From assembly GCA_016742095.1 (NCBI GenBank), contig JACVCJ010000021.1, positions 1 to 64,000 on the forward strand: DNA of 64,000 nucleotides, read 5' to 3'. Made by a program: the position numbers and the translations under genes. This DNA is from Bacteroidia bacterium. GTDB lineage: Bacteria > Bacteroidota > Bacteroidia > CAIKAF01. Numbering within the stretch: position 1 is the stretch's first letter; each line of letters starts with the position of its first letter. Below are positions 1 to 7,778 of this stretch, one piece after another. Under the pieces are notes generated by a model. The model was not told where the DNA came from and did no database searches. It worked only from the letters and a program-made list of their open reading frames with translations.

Positions 1-676
1 GCACCGGGGTATTGGGGTCGCCCTGTATCTCGCGCAGCAGTTCCGTGCGGAAGGCCGTCTGGAACGGGCCCTGGGCATCGTCCTCGAGCCAGGTGGAAAG
101 CGCGGTCTTGAGGGAAGCGAGCAGGGTTACGTCCGACTTCAGGGCCGAAAGCAATGTTTTGGAGGCATTGGTATAATCTTTCAGACGGATCTGTATATCG
201 GCTTTTTCGAAGGCATAATAGTCCTTACCCGATACATTTTCGCCCTTTTCGAACACCTGCAGGGCATAATCGTTCTTCCCCGCCTGCTGGAACGCGGCCG
301 CCGTTTTCTTTACCTTATCGGGGAAAGCCGGCAGTTTTTTCAGGGCTTCGTCGTACTGTTTGCGGGCGGCTTTGGCATCGCCTTTCGCTTCCAGCAGGGC
401 CCCGTATTCCACTTTGTACCATACTTCATCCTCGAAACGGCGCGATTGTTTCATCACCAGGTTCTCCAGCGCTTCGGCATTCCCTGCCTGCCGGTAACAG
501 TCCTGCAGCCTGCGGAAATACGTTTCGCCGTAATTATCGCGGGCATAAAGCTTTTCATAGATCGGAGCGGCCAGCTCGAACTTACCCTGGTTGTAATATT
601 CCTGGGCCAGCTTTTCGTCCTGGGCCAGGGCCGCAAGCGAAAAACAGAGTGAAAAAAGGAAAAACAGATACCGCAT
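1..676 (-). CDS. TPR-repeat secreted protein, C-terminal part outside window
   Basis: The reading frame opens at an ATG at 676 and stays open to the left edge, so about 225 N-terminal residues are visible and the C-terminus is missing. The first residues (MRYLFFLFSLCFSLAALAQ) form a clear signal peptide with an Ala-x-Ala-Gln cleavage region. What follows is rich in helical tetratricopeptide-like units (for example AQEYYNQGKFELAAPIYEK and the AKAARKQYDEALKKL region), so the protein is probably a periplasmic or surface-exposed helical scaffold. No enzymatic motif is visible in this part. The function is unknown. The coding assignment is secure because of the long open frame, the host-like codon use and the signal peptide. 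Confidence 0.8.
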   Translation of the reverse strand, partial: MRYLFFLFSLCFSLAALAQDEKLAQEYYNQGKFELAAPIYEKLYARDNYGETYFRRLQDCYRQAGNAEALENLVMKQSRRFEDEVWYKVEYGALLEAKGDAKAARKQYDEALKKLPAFPDKVKKTAAAFQQAGKNDYALQVFEKGENVSGKDYYAFEKADIQIRLKDYTNASKTLLSALKSDVTLLASLKTALSTWLEDDAQGPFQTAFRTELLREIQGDPNTPV

Positions 677-874
677 AGTTTTAAACAAGACACTAAAGTA
701 CAAAATACAAACGATTCTGACCGGCAGATGTTGCGCCCGGCACAATAAATTAGTAACAATATCTGCGTTCTGAAAAAAACAAAAATAAAGGGAATGAGTG
801 AGATACAAAACCGGCGCCGGGAAACCGGGCTAAATCGTGGACAACTAATTAACAACCCGTTAATAACTTTTCTA

Positions 875-882
875 TAGTTTTG
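875..882 (+). promoter_or_regulatory. candidate -7 promoter element
   Basis: TAGTTTTG matches the Bacteroidota -7 consensus TAnnTTTG. It lies 75 bases before the chosen start of the coiled-coil gene at 958. No convincing TTG is seen at -33, so the call rests on one element. It also argues against a start at 880, which would lie inside the promoter. Confidence 0.4.
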
Positions 883-957
883 CGAAACCAAACCGGGCCG
901 GGAGGGGTATATATAAGCCGGTGTCCACGTGCCGGGTTACCGGAAAATTATCCATTG

Positions 958-3090
958 ATGCGCATATACAGGGGGAAAAAGATATCGCTGTCAAGGAGCA
1001 TGCTCTGCGTCCTGACTGCATTGCTGTGCCTGGTTTCCCGGGCCCAGGTGATCGACCCCGACGATTCCGAAAGCATCACCGTAGCGGGCTATCTCAAAAC
1101 CGAAACGGGCGATGTTTCCGCCGCATCCATTACCCTGTACGAGAACGGCCGCAAGATACGTACCCTGTATCCCAATGCCCAGGGTAAATACGAACTGGAA
1201 CTTTCTTTCCAGAAGGAGTACGAAATTGAATACAAATCGGAGGGCAATGCGGGCAAACGTATGCTCATCAGTACCAGTACCCAAAAAGATGCCGATGAGT
1301 ACGACCTGCCTCCCCTGAACTTTAACGTACAGCTGCCCAAAAAAACGGGAGGGCCCATGGACGAGGCCTATGAACAACCCGTAAGTAAACTGTTTATCGA
1401 TGAACAGCTGGGCGATTTCGGCAGGGATGCCAAAGTGGAACAGGCTTTCCGCGATGCCCTGAAGGCCAGGGCCGCCGAACAGAAAGCCTGGGAAGAAGAG
1501 CAGAAACAGCTGGCCCTGGAAAAGAAAAAGGCCGAGGAAGAAAAACGCAAGGCCGAAGAAGCGGCCCGTCTGAAGGCCCTGGAAGACGCCCGACAGGCCG
1601 AAGTGCTGGCTAAACAGAAGGCGCAGGAAGAAGAACGCCGCAGAGCGGAGGAGGCCGCCCGACTGAAAGCCGAAGAAGAGGCACGCAAACGCGCCGAAGA
1701 CGAAGCCCGCCGCAAGGCCGAGGCCGAAGCGGCGCAGAAAGCCGAAATGGAACGCCTGCTTGCCCTGGAAGCGCAGCGCAAAGCCGATATGGAAGCCCGG
1801 GCCGCCGCTGAGGAGGCCGCACGTAAAAAAGCCGATGAAGAGGCTCGCCTGAAAGCCGGGGAGGATGCCCGCAAAAAAGCGGAAGAAGCCGCCCGTCTGA
1901 AAGCCCTGGAAGAACAGCGCCTGGCCGACCTGGCCGCTAAACAGAAGGCCCTGGAAGAACAACGTGCCCGCGAAGCGGAAGAGGCACAGAGAAAAGCCGA
2001 AGAAAATGCCCAAAAACAGGCTGAGGCCGAAGCTCTGAAAAAAGCTCAGGCCGAAGAACTGGCCCGCAAAGAAGCTGAAAAACTGGCCGAAGCGGAGGCT
2101 AAACGCCAGGCCGAAGCCGAAGCCCGTGCCCGGGAGGCCGAAGAAGCTAAAAAACACGAAGAAGAACGCCTGGCCGAAGAGGCCGCCCGCCTGAAAGCCC
2201 TGGAAGAACAACGCGCCCGCGAGGCCGAAGAACTTCGTAAGAACGCCGATGAAGCCGCCAAACGCCAGGCCGAAGCCCAGGCTAAAAAACAGGCCGAAGC
2301 GGAAGAGCTGACCCGTAAAGAAGCGGAAAGGCTCGCCCAGACCGAAGCCCGGCGTAAAGAAGCCGAAGAGGCCCGTGCCCGCGAAGAAGCAGAAGCAAAG
2401 AAACGCGAAGAGGAACGCATACTGCAGATACAGCGCGAACGCGAAGCCCGGGCTGCCCGTGAAGCTGAAACACAGGCCCGCTGGCAGAAACAGCGCGAGG
2501 AAGAACTGGCCCGCAACCGCCCCGCGGCCCGCGACACACAATCGTTCGACTACAAACGCTGGAAAAAATACTACGCCGCCATACAGGAGCGCAATGCGCA
2601 TAACCGCCGCGTGGAGGAAGAATACAACAAACGCCGCGAGAATGAGCTCAAAGAATCGGTACGCAGCCTGAAACAGTCGCGGCAGGAAGAAGCCCGCAGA
2701 CTGAAGGAACTGGAAGAGCAGAAACAGGCTGCCATAGAGCGTAACCGCAAAATAAGCGAGCGGGAACGTAATAAGGAAGAACAGAGCTATTCGGGCTTCT
2801 ACAACCGCCGCCAGGCCGCCATACAGCAGGAAATGAAGGAAAAGGAGCAGAAACGCCGCGAAGCCCAGGCCCAGCAGGCGGCCCGCGAGGAGAAAGCCGA
2901 GCAGGAACGTGTAAAAGCCCTGCAGGAAGCCCGCCGCGCCGCCAACAAAGTGCTGCTCTCGCCCTATTCCTCGCCCAACGGTAAATACGTGGGCTATGTG
3001 AACTTTAACGACGGCCGGGGCAATATCGAGGTGACGGAAGAAGAATTCAAAAGCCTGGAAAAGCAGTACGGTAAAGACACGGAGAAATAA
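958..3090 (+). CDS. TolA-like Ala/Glu/Lys/Arg-rich coiled-coil protein with N-terminal regulatory-like beta domain
   Basis: The 710-residue product starts at ATG 958. An in-frame upstream start at 880 overlaps the promoter-like element and gives no sensible signal peptide. Residues 1-32 are a signal peptide ending in LLCLVSRAQ. Residues about 38-125 look like a carboxypeptidase-regulatory-type beta sandwich (ITVAGYLKTETGDVSAASI then LNFNVQLPKK). From about residue 155 to 660 the sequence is an almost uninterrupted charged helix built from Ala, Glu, Lys, Arg, Gln and Leu, with repeats such as KKAEEAARLKALEEQR. The last 45 residues return to a folded, Gly/Asn/Tyr-containing tail. It resembles TolA or other periplasm-spanning rods in composition, but no TonB/TolA C-terminal domain is present. 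A structural spanning role is inference. Confidence 0.8.
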   Translation: MRIYRGKKISLSRSMLCVLTALLCLVSRAQVIDPDDSESITVAGYLKTETGDVSAASITLYENGRKIRTLYPNAQGKYELELSFQKEYEIEYKSEGNAGKRMLISTSTQKDADEYDLPPLNFNVQLPKKTGGPMDEAYEQPVSKLFIDEQLGDFGRDAKVEQAFRDALKARAAEQKAWEEEQKQLALEKKKAEEEKRKAEEAARLKALEDARQAEVLAKQKAQEEERRRAEEAARLKAEEEARKRAEDEARRKAEAEAAQKAEMERLLALEAQRKADMEARAAAEEAARKKADEEARLKAGEDARKKAEEAARLKALEEQRLADLAAKQKALEEQRAREAEEAQRKAEENAQKQAEAEALKKAQAEELARKEAEKLAEAEAKRQAEAEARAREAEEAKKHEEERLAEEAARLKALEEQRAREAEELRKNADEAAKRQAEAQAKKQAEAEELTRKEAERLAQTEARRKEAEEARAREEAEAKKREEERILQIQREREARAAREAETQARWQKQREEELARNRPAARDTQSFDYKRWKKYYAAIQERNAHNRRVEEEYNKRRENELKESVRSLKQSRQEEARRLKELEEQKQAAIERNRKISERERNKEEQSYSGFYNRRQAAIQQEMKEKEQKRREAQAQQAAREEKAEQERVKALQEARRAANKVLLSPYSSPNGKYVGYVNFNDGRGNIEVTEEEFKSLEKQYGKDTEK

Positions 3091-3127
3091 GCGTGTATTT
3101 TTAATGCTCCGTTAGCGAAAGCTTGCG

Positions 3128-3135
3128 TATTTTTG
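3128..3135 (+). promoter_or_regulatory. candidate -7 promoter element
   Basis: TATTTTTG, followed by C, is a perfect TAnnTTTG match 24 bases upstream of the ATG at 3160. The same GCGTATTTTTGC string precedes the tRNA at 21479 and lepA at 39808, which supports its use as a promoter in this genome. No clear -33 TTG is visible. Confidence 0.5.
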
Positions 3136-3159
3136 CATTTTTATTTGCGGTAAACAAGT

Positions 3160-3564
3160 ATGAAAGTTGAAGATCTGCGCCCGGAAATGACGGGCATCAT
3201 TGTAGCGGTAATTTGTGAGAGCGGTCCGGAGAACCAGGGTGACTGGAATGTATACCTGATCAATAATAACGACCGTAAACTGGAAAATGTAATGGTTACC
3301 TCGCGCGGCTATGGCGTACTGAACGACGAACAGCGCAAAACCTCCACCATACGCTGGTTCTTTGATGAAATTCCGCCCCGTTCCTACGTAATGATCGAAG
3401 CCATCGTGGAAGAGGTGTTCGGGCTCAGCAACGAGTACTGGGTCAGTTTTTACATGGATAAGGTGATGTACGATAAAAAATACATCTTCCTGCCCGAGAC
3501 CATCGACGAGAAGAACCTCACCGAAGTGCCCCTCATCAACGAAAAGGGCGTAATGATACGCTAA
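3160..3564 (+). CDS. conserved hypothetical protein, 134 residues
   Basis: A compact soluble protein without signal peptide or membrane segment, beginning MKVEDLRPEMTGIIVAVICE. It alternates beta-strand-like hydrophobic stretches with charged turns (WNVYLINNNDRKLENVMV, then STIRWFFDEIPPRSYVMIE), suggesting a small all-beta fold. I recognise it only as a type of small cytosolic protein common in Bacteroidota and cannot name a function. It has its own -7 promoter element and starts 69 bases after the coiled-coil gene. There is no clear terminator on its own strand downstream. Confidence 0.8.
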   Translation: MKVEDLRPEMTGIIVAVICESGPENQGDWNVYLINNNDRKLENVMVTSRGYGVLNDEQRKTSTIRWFFDEIPPRSYVMIEAIVEEVFGLSNEYWVSFYMDKVMYDKKYIFLPETIDEKNLTEVPLINEKGVMIR

Positions 3565-3774
3565 CCTTATTCTTTCAGCGGCGGCAGGGCAGTTGTCTCC
3601 CGGTGTTCATGTATCGTTCTCCGCAATACAGGGCCCGGTTTTTCGATCTGTACCCGGAAAACGTCCCATCGTTCGGCAAGTCCCTGCCGGGATTCCTTGC
3701 AATCCCACAGTGTCTGGCAATAACCCGGGAGCACGGGAGTCGTTCCGCCTGTTATTTTCTCCTTATTCCGTAAA

Positions 3775-3803
3775 CAAAAAACCCCGGACCTGAAGCCCGG
3801 GGT
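3775..3803 (-). terminator. rho-independent terminator of the PorE-like gene
   Basis: On the minus strand an ACCCCGG/CCGGGGT stem (3797-3803 with 3781-3787) with a 9-base loop is followed directly by a run of six T (complement of 3776-3781). It sits 24 bases after the stop codon of the minus-strand gene ending at 3827. Confidence 0.85.
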
Positions 3804-3826
3804 CTGTCCTTGTATGTAAAGATCGT

Positions 3827-6400
3827 TTATTCTTCGTCTTCTTCGCTTTCGCCGATGTTGTACACCTTAAACTCCACGCGGCGGTTCAGGGCACGGCCGG
3901 CTTCGTTATCGCTGCCGTCGGCATTGGTATTGGCCGCAGCCGGTTTCGAGAAGCTGTAATAGGTATACTTGATACGGTCTTTGGAAATACCGTTCGCGAT
4001 AAGCCAGTTGTAGGCTGCACGGGCGCGGTTCAGCGAAAGTACCTTGTTGTATTCGTAAGTACCTTTGGTATCGGTGTGGCCGCTCAGTTCCACCGTGGCA
4101 TCCGGGTAGTTGCCGAGCAGTTTTTTCAGGTTCTCCAGTGCGGCCAGGGCATCGCTGCGCAGGTCGTACTTGTCGAAATCGAAATAGATGTTCTTGATGG
4201 CAAGCAGATTGGCCGGTGTAGCCGTCAGGTAGAAATCTTTCTTATGGCTGTTCCTGCTTTTGGGCACGTTCAGCTTGATGCGCTCTTCCAGCGTATTGTA
4301 GCCTTCGGCCTCTACTTTTACATAGTACACCGTATTGTTGGAAAGCTGCGTGCTGTAACCGTTGCTCTTATCCGAAGAGGTATTGCCCTGTACCGATTTG
4401 TTCTCTTTATAAACGGTGATCTTAGCGTCGATGGCCTGTTTTTTAGTGGCATCGAACACTTTTCCGTTCATGGTAAACTGTCCTTCCTGGCCTTTTTTGA
4501 ACACATTGATGTCGCGGTTCAGCACACCGTCTTCCGCACCGGCGTCATTGGCCGAGATCATTTCTTCCTGCGGCAGGTAGCCCTGGGCTTCTACTTTTAC
4601 GGTATAGGCGCGGCCGCCTTCCAGCGGAATTTCAAAGCCTTTGTCGGCCGTAACGTCCACTTTGCTCTCGGTTTTGATCATCATTTCGGTGATCGTGATC
4701 TTTGCGGGTACCTTCTGGCCGGTCTCTCCGTCTATGACCGAACCGGTCCATACCACATCGCCGCCGGGCGTCATAAAGAAATCCTTGCGGGCCGTGAGGC
4801 TGTCCAGGTTGATGTCTTCGATGTTGAAGTTCGTTTCAAAATCGTCGTACCCCTGGGCCGTGATGCGGGCGTTGTACGTATAACGGGTAGATACCTGCGA
4901 GCTGTACTGTCCGTTCTCGCCGGCGGTAACACCTACCGTCTGTGTGGCTTCGGCAGGTATGCTCAGTGTGATCTTCGGATCTTTCACCGGCTGGCGGGTC
5001 ACCGAATTGTATACGGTGCCTTTCAGCGTCAGTTCCAGGTTATCTACGAACAACATCTGGTAAATGTCTTTCTCGCCTCTGCCGCCGCGGCGGTTCGAAT
5101 CGAAATAGGCCTTGCGGCCGTTGGCCTGTACGGTAAAGAATACTTCATCGGCCGGGGTATTGGCCGGGTAGCCCAGGTTTACGGGTTTGCCCCACTGTAT
5201 GCCGTCCCACTCCGATCTGAAAATATCGTAACCGCCCATGGAATTATGTCCCTGGGAAGCAAAGTACATGGTCTTGCCGCTGCTTTCAATAAAAACGCCG
5301 TCTTCGTTGTACGGAGTGTTGATGTCGTCGGAAAGGCGCACCGGTTTGCCCCATTTTCCGTCGGCGCCTTTCACTACGTAGAAGATATCGCGGTTTTTAG
5401 CGCCCAGTTCTATATTTTCGGATACAAAGTACAGGGTATTGCCGTCGGGAGCATAAGCTGCATGCGATTCACGGAATTGTGAATTGATCTCTTCGATGGG
5501 TTTGGCCGCGCTCCAGTTCTTACCGTCGAATTCCGACTCGAACAGGTCGCCGCCGTTGCGGTAGCGGTAAATGATCATCTTTTTACCGTCTTTCGAAATG
5601 GCCACCAGTCCTTCATGGTCTTTGGTATTGATGGCTCCCGGTACCGAACGGGCGCCGTCCCACTGGCCGTCCTCGGCGCGCTGGCTGTAGAACACGTCCT
5701 CGTAGTAATATACGTCGCCGGGAGGAATTTCGCCCCCGGTAACCGTGCTGCGGCGCGATGTAAAGAATATCTTCTGATCGTCTTCCGTGGCGATGGCCGA
5801 ATATTCGGGGTATTTGGTATTGATGCTCTTGCCCAGGTTCGAAATAACGATGCGCACGGTGTCCTTTACCACTTCTTTACCGTTGCGGCACTGTTGTATA
5901 CGCAGCTGTACCTCGTCCTTTTCGGCCTGTATGGCTTCTTTTTCCGCGTCTTTTTTAGCCTTCTGCAGTTCGGTATCGAGCATCGAAAGGTATTTTTCGT
6001 ACTCCTGCACGGCGCGGTCCCACTGCATGTCCAGGTGATAGGTAAGTGCGATCACTTTTTGTCCTTCTACCGTGTACCTGGGATCAAGCACCGCCGCTTT
6101 TTCAAAGAAAGGCAGGGCCTCATTGGGCAGGTTCAGCGATTTGTAAATGGTACCGATCTGGTTGTTGAGGTAGGCATTGTTGGGGTTGAAATCATTGGCG
6201 AGCAGGTAGTATTTGAGCGCTCTTTCGTAACGGTGCGGACCCTGTCCGAAATAGCTGTCCGCTTTCTGCAGATTGGTAACGGCCTTGTCAAAGCCTTCTT
6301 TGTCACTGGCAAAGTTTGCTTTCTTAAAATCTACGTTTGCCTGGCTGAATACCGTGAGCGAAATTAAGACCGCAAATAAACTCAAAATTGTTTTTTTCAT
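3827..6400 (-). CDS. PorE-like OmpA-family protein (TPR, PD40 propeller, carboxypeptidase-regulatory domains, OmpA C-terminal domain)
   Basis: The 857-residue product starts at the ATG at 6400 (MKKTILSLFAVLISLTVFSQ, a signal peptide). A longer frame from 6460 adds 20 residues without sense and overlaps a -7 element. Domains in order are helical TPR repeats (about 25-140), a PD40/WD40-like beta-propeller (about 190-440, with YPEYSAIATEDDQKIFFTS and HAAYAPDGNTLYFVSE), three carboxypeptidase-regulatory-like beta domains (about 450-720), and an OmpA peptidoglycan-binding domain (about 735-850, with IYFDFDKYDLRSDA and ELSGHTDTKG). This is the architecture of PorE of Porphyromonas gingivalis, which links the type IX secretion system to peptidoglycan. 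Bacteroidota often carry several paralogues, so orthology to PorE is an inference. It ends at a strong terminator. Confidence 0.88.
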   Translation of the reverse strand: MKKTILSLFAVLISLTVFSQANVDFKKANFASDKEGFDKAVTNLQKADSYFGQGPHRYERALKYYLLANDFNPNNAYLNNQIGTIYKSLNLPNEALPFFEKAAVLDPRYTVEGQKVIALTYHLDMQWDRAVQEYEKYLSMLDTELQKAKKDAEKEAIQAEKDEVQLRIQQCRNGKEVVKDTVRIVISNLGKSINTKYPEYSAIATEDDQKIFFTSRRSTVTGGEIPPGDVYYYEDVFYSQRAEDGQWDGARSVPGAINTKDHEGLVAISKDGKKMIIYRYRNGGDLFESEFDGKNWSAAKPIEEINSQFRESHAAYAPDGNTLYFVSENIELGAKNRDIFYVVKGADGKWGKPVRLSDDINTPYNEDGVFIESSGKTMYFASQGHNSMGGYDIFRSEWDGIQWGKPVNLGYPANTPADEVFFTVQANGRKAYFDSNRRGGRGEKDIYQMLFVDNLELTLKGTVYNSVTRQPVKDPKITLSIPAEATQTVGVTAGENGQYSSQVSTRYTYNARITAQGYDDFETNFNIEDINLDSLTARKDFFMTPGGDVVWTGSVIDGETGQKVPAKITITEMMIKTESKVDVTADKGFEIPLEGGRAYTVKVEAQGYLPQEEMISANDAGAEDGVLNRDINVFKKGQEGQFTMNGKVFDATKKQAIDAKITVYKENKSVQGNTSSDKSNGYSTQLSNNTVYYVKVEAEGYNTLEERIKLNVPKSRNSHKKDFYLTATPANLLAIKNIYFDFDKYDLRSDALAALENLKKLLGNYPDATVELSGHTDTKGTYEYNKVLSLNRARAAYNWLIANGISKDRIKYTYYSFSKPAAANTNADGSDNEAGRALNRRVEFKVYNIGESEEDEE

Positions 6401-6437
6401 TTTGGGCTCTTTTATATGATTGATGAATAGAGGTTGA

Positions 6438-6445
6438 CAAATATA
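6438..6445 (-). promoter_or_regulatory. candidate -7 promoter element for the PorE-like gene
   Basis: On the minus strand TATATTTG matches TAnnTTTG and ends 37 bases before the ATG at 6400. It supports the shorter start and suggests that the gene has its own promoter rather than depending only on the aminotransferase gene just upstream. No -33 TTG is evident. Confidence 0.45.
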
Positions 6446-6460
6446 CTTTATTTCAATCAT

Positions 6461-7648
6461 TTAAAGACCCGTTTCCGGCAAGGATTTTTCGAGTCTGCGC
6501 AGGGCCGTACCCATTTCGCGGGCGCTGATGGTAAGTGGCGGAGCCATACGTAAAGCCTTGCTGTTAAAGAGAAACCAGTCGGTTATAAGTCCGTTCTGTA
6601 TACTCTTTTCGATCACCTTAAAATTTGTGTCTTCGTCGTTAAAATGTGCCGCCAGCAGCAGTCCTTTGCCGCTTACGGGAATGTTGCGTTCCCTGAAAAA
6701 ACGGCGGACCATCTCCTCTTTTTCCGGCACGGACTCATACAGTTTTTCCTCCGTGATCACCTTTAATGTGGCCAGTGCGGCCGCGGCACACACGGCATTG
6801 CCGCCAAAGGTGCTGATGTGCCCGAGTACCGGGTTGTGTGTAAAAAGCCCGGTGAGTTCCTGTGAGGCGATCATGAGTCCGATGGGCATACCCCCGCCGA
6901 TGCCTTTGGCCAGCAGCAGGATATCGGGAATTACCCCATAAGCTTCAAAGGCCCAGAGCGTGCCGGTACGGCCTACGCCGGCCTGTATCTCGTCCAGCAC
7001 CAGCAGGGCACCCGTTTCGGTACAACGCGCGCGCAGGGCTTTGAGCCATTCGGCATCGGGAGCCACAGCACCGGCCTCTCCCTGTATGGTCTCTGCAAAA
7101 ACCGCCGCCGTACGCGGGGTGATCTGCTTCAGGTCTTCGGTATCATTAAAGCGGATAATGCCTGTATCCGGCAGCAGTGGCCGGAAAGACGTTTTAAAAT
7201 ATTCATCGCCCATGATACTCAGCGCACCCTGGCTGCTGCCGTGGTATGCGTTTTTCATAGACAATACCTGTGAGCGGCCGGTGGCCCGTTTGGCCAGCTT
7301 CATGGCGGCTTCCACGGCTTCGGCGCCGCTGTTCACAAAGTACACCGATGAGAGCGAAGGCGGCAGCAGTTCGGCCAGTTTATGCGCCAGACGTACCTGG
7401 GGCGACTGTACGTATTCGCCATACACCATCAGGTGGGCATACTTGCGTACCTGTTTCTGCACGGCGTTCACCACCGCCGGGTGTGCATGCCCGATGGAAC
7501 TTACCCCGATACCCGAGATAAAATCGATATAGCGTTTTTTGCGTATATCCGTGAGCCACACGCCGCGGCCTTTGGTAAATTCAAGGGCCAGCGGGGCCGG
7601 ACTGGTTTGCGCCACATGGTTCAGAAAAAGCTGCCGGTACGAATACAT
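6461..7648 (-). CDS. class III PLP-dependent aminotransferase (acetylornithine/ornithine aminotransferase-like)
   Basis: The 395-residue length is typical for the family. The N-terminal part has the substrate-loop pattern RGVWLTDIRKKRYIDFISGI and the glycine-rich phosphate-binding pattern VNSGAEAVEAAMKLA. The cofactor motif LVLDEIQAGVGRTG (Asp contacting the pyridine nitrogen) is followed by LLLAKGIGGGMPIG, whose Lys is the expected Schiff-base residue. Members transfer an omega-amino group from ornithine, acetylornithine, lysine, beta-alanine or related donors to 2-oxoglutarate. The true substrate cannot be read from this sequence and no arginine-biosynthesis genes are adjacent. The gene lies 60 bases upstream of the PorE-like gene on the same strand, divergent from ppk1. 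Confidence 0.9.
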   Translation of the reverse strand: MYSYRQLFLNHVAQTSPAPLALEFTKGRGVWLTDIRKKRYIDFISGIGVSSIGHAHPAVVNAVQKQVRKYAHLMVYGEYVQSPQVRLAHKLAELLPPSLSSVYFVNSGAEAVEAAMKLAKRATGRSQVLSMKNAYHGSSQGALSIMGDEYFKTSFRPLLPDTGIIRFNDTEDLKQITPRTAAVFAETIQGEAGAVAPDAEWLKALRARCTETGALLVLDEIQAGVGRTGTLWAFEAYGVIPDILLLAKGIGGGMPIGLMIASQELTGLFTHNPVLGHISTFGGNAVCAAAALATLKVITEEKLYESVPEKEEMVRRFFRERNIPVSGKGLLLAAHFNDEDTNFKVIEKSIQNGLITDWFLFNSKALRMAPPLTISAREMGTALRRLEKSLPETGL

Positions 7649-7778
7649 TCCTGTTTACTTTAACGGCCAAAGGTAGTGTTTTCAGGCCGAAAAGCGGCAG
7701 TATCCGCTTAATGGAAAAATAACACGAAACCGGAATATTTGTGATACCTTCGTAACATCAGCCATTCAAAAAGTTTGT

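Noticed and set aside
991-2601. 536-codon open frame antisense to the coiled-coil gene
   Set aside because: It is a mirror of the low-complexity Ala/Glu/Lys sequence, full of Phe/Leu/Gly. It has no signal or domain and no promoter.
3593-3793. Short plus-strand frame between the 134-residue gene and the PorE-like terminator
   Set aside because: No start context, promoter or homology, and it runs into the minus-strand terminator stem.
4076-5482. 468-codon plus-strand frame within the PorE-like gene
   Set aside because: Antisense to a gene with complete TPR/PD40/OmpA domains and a matching terminator.
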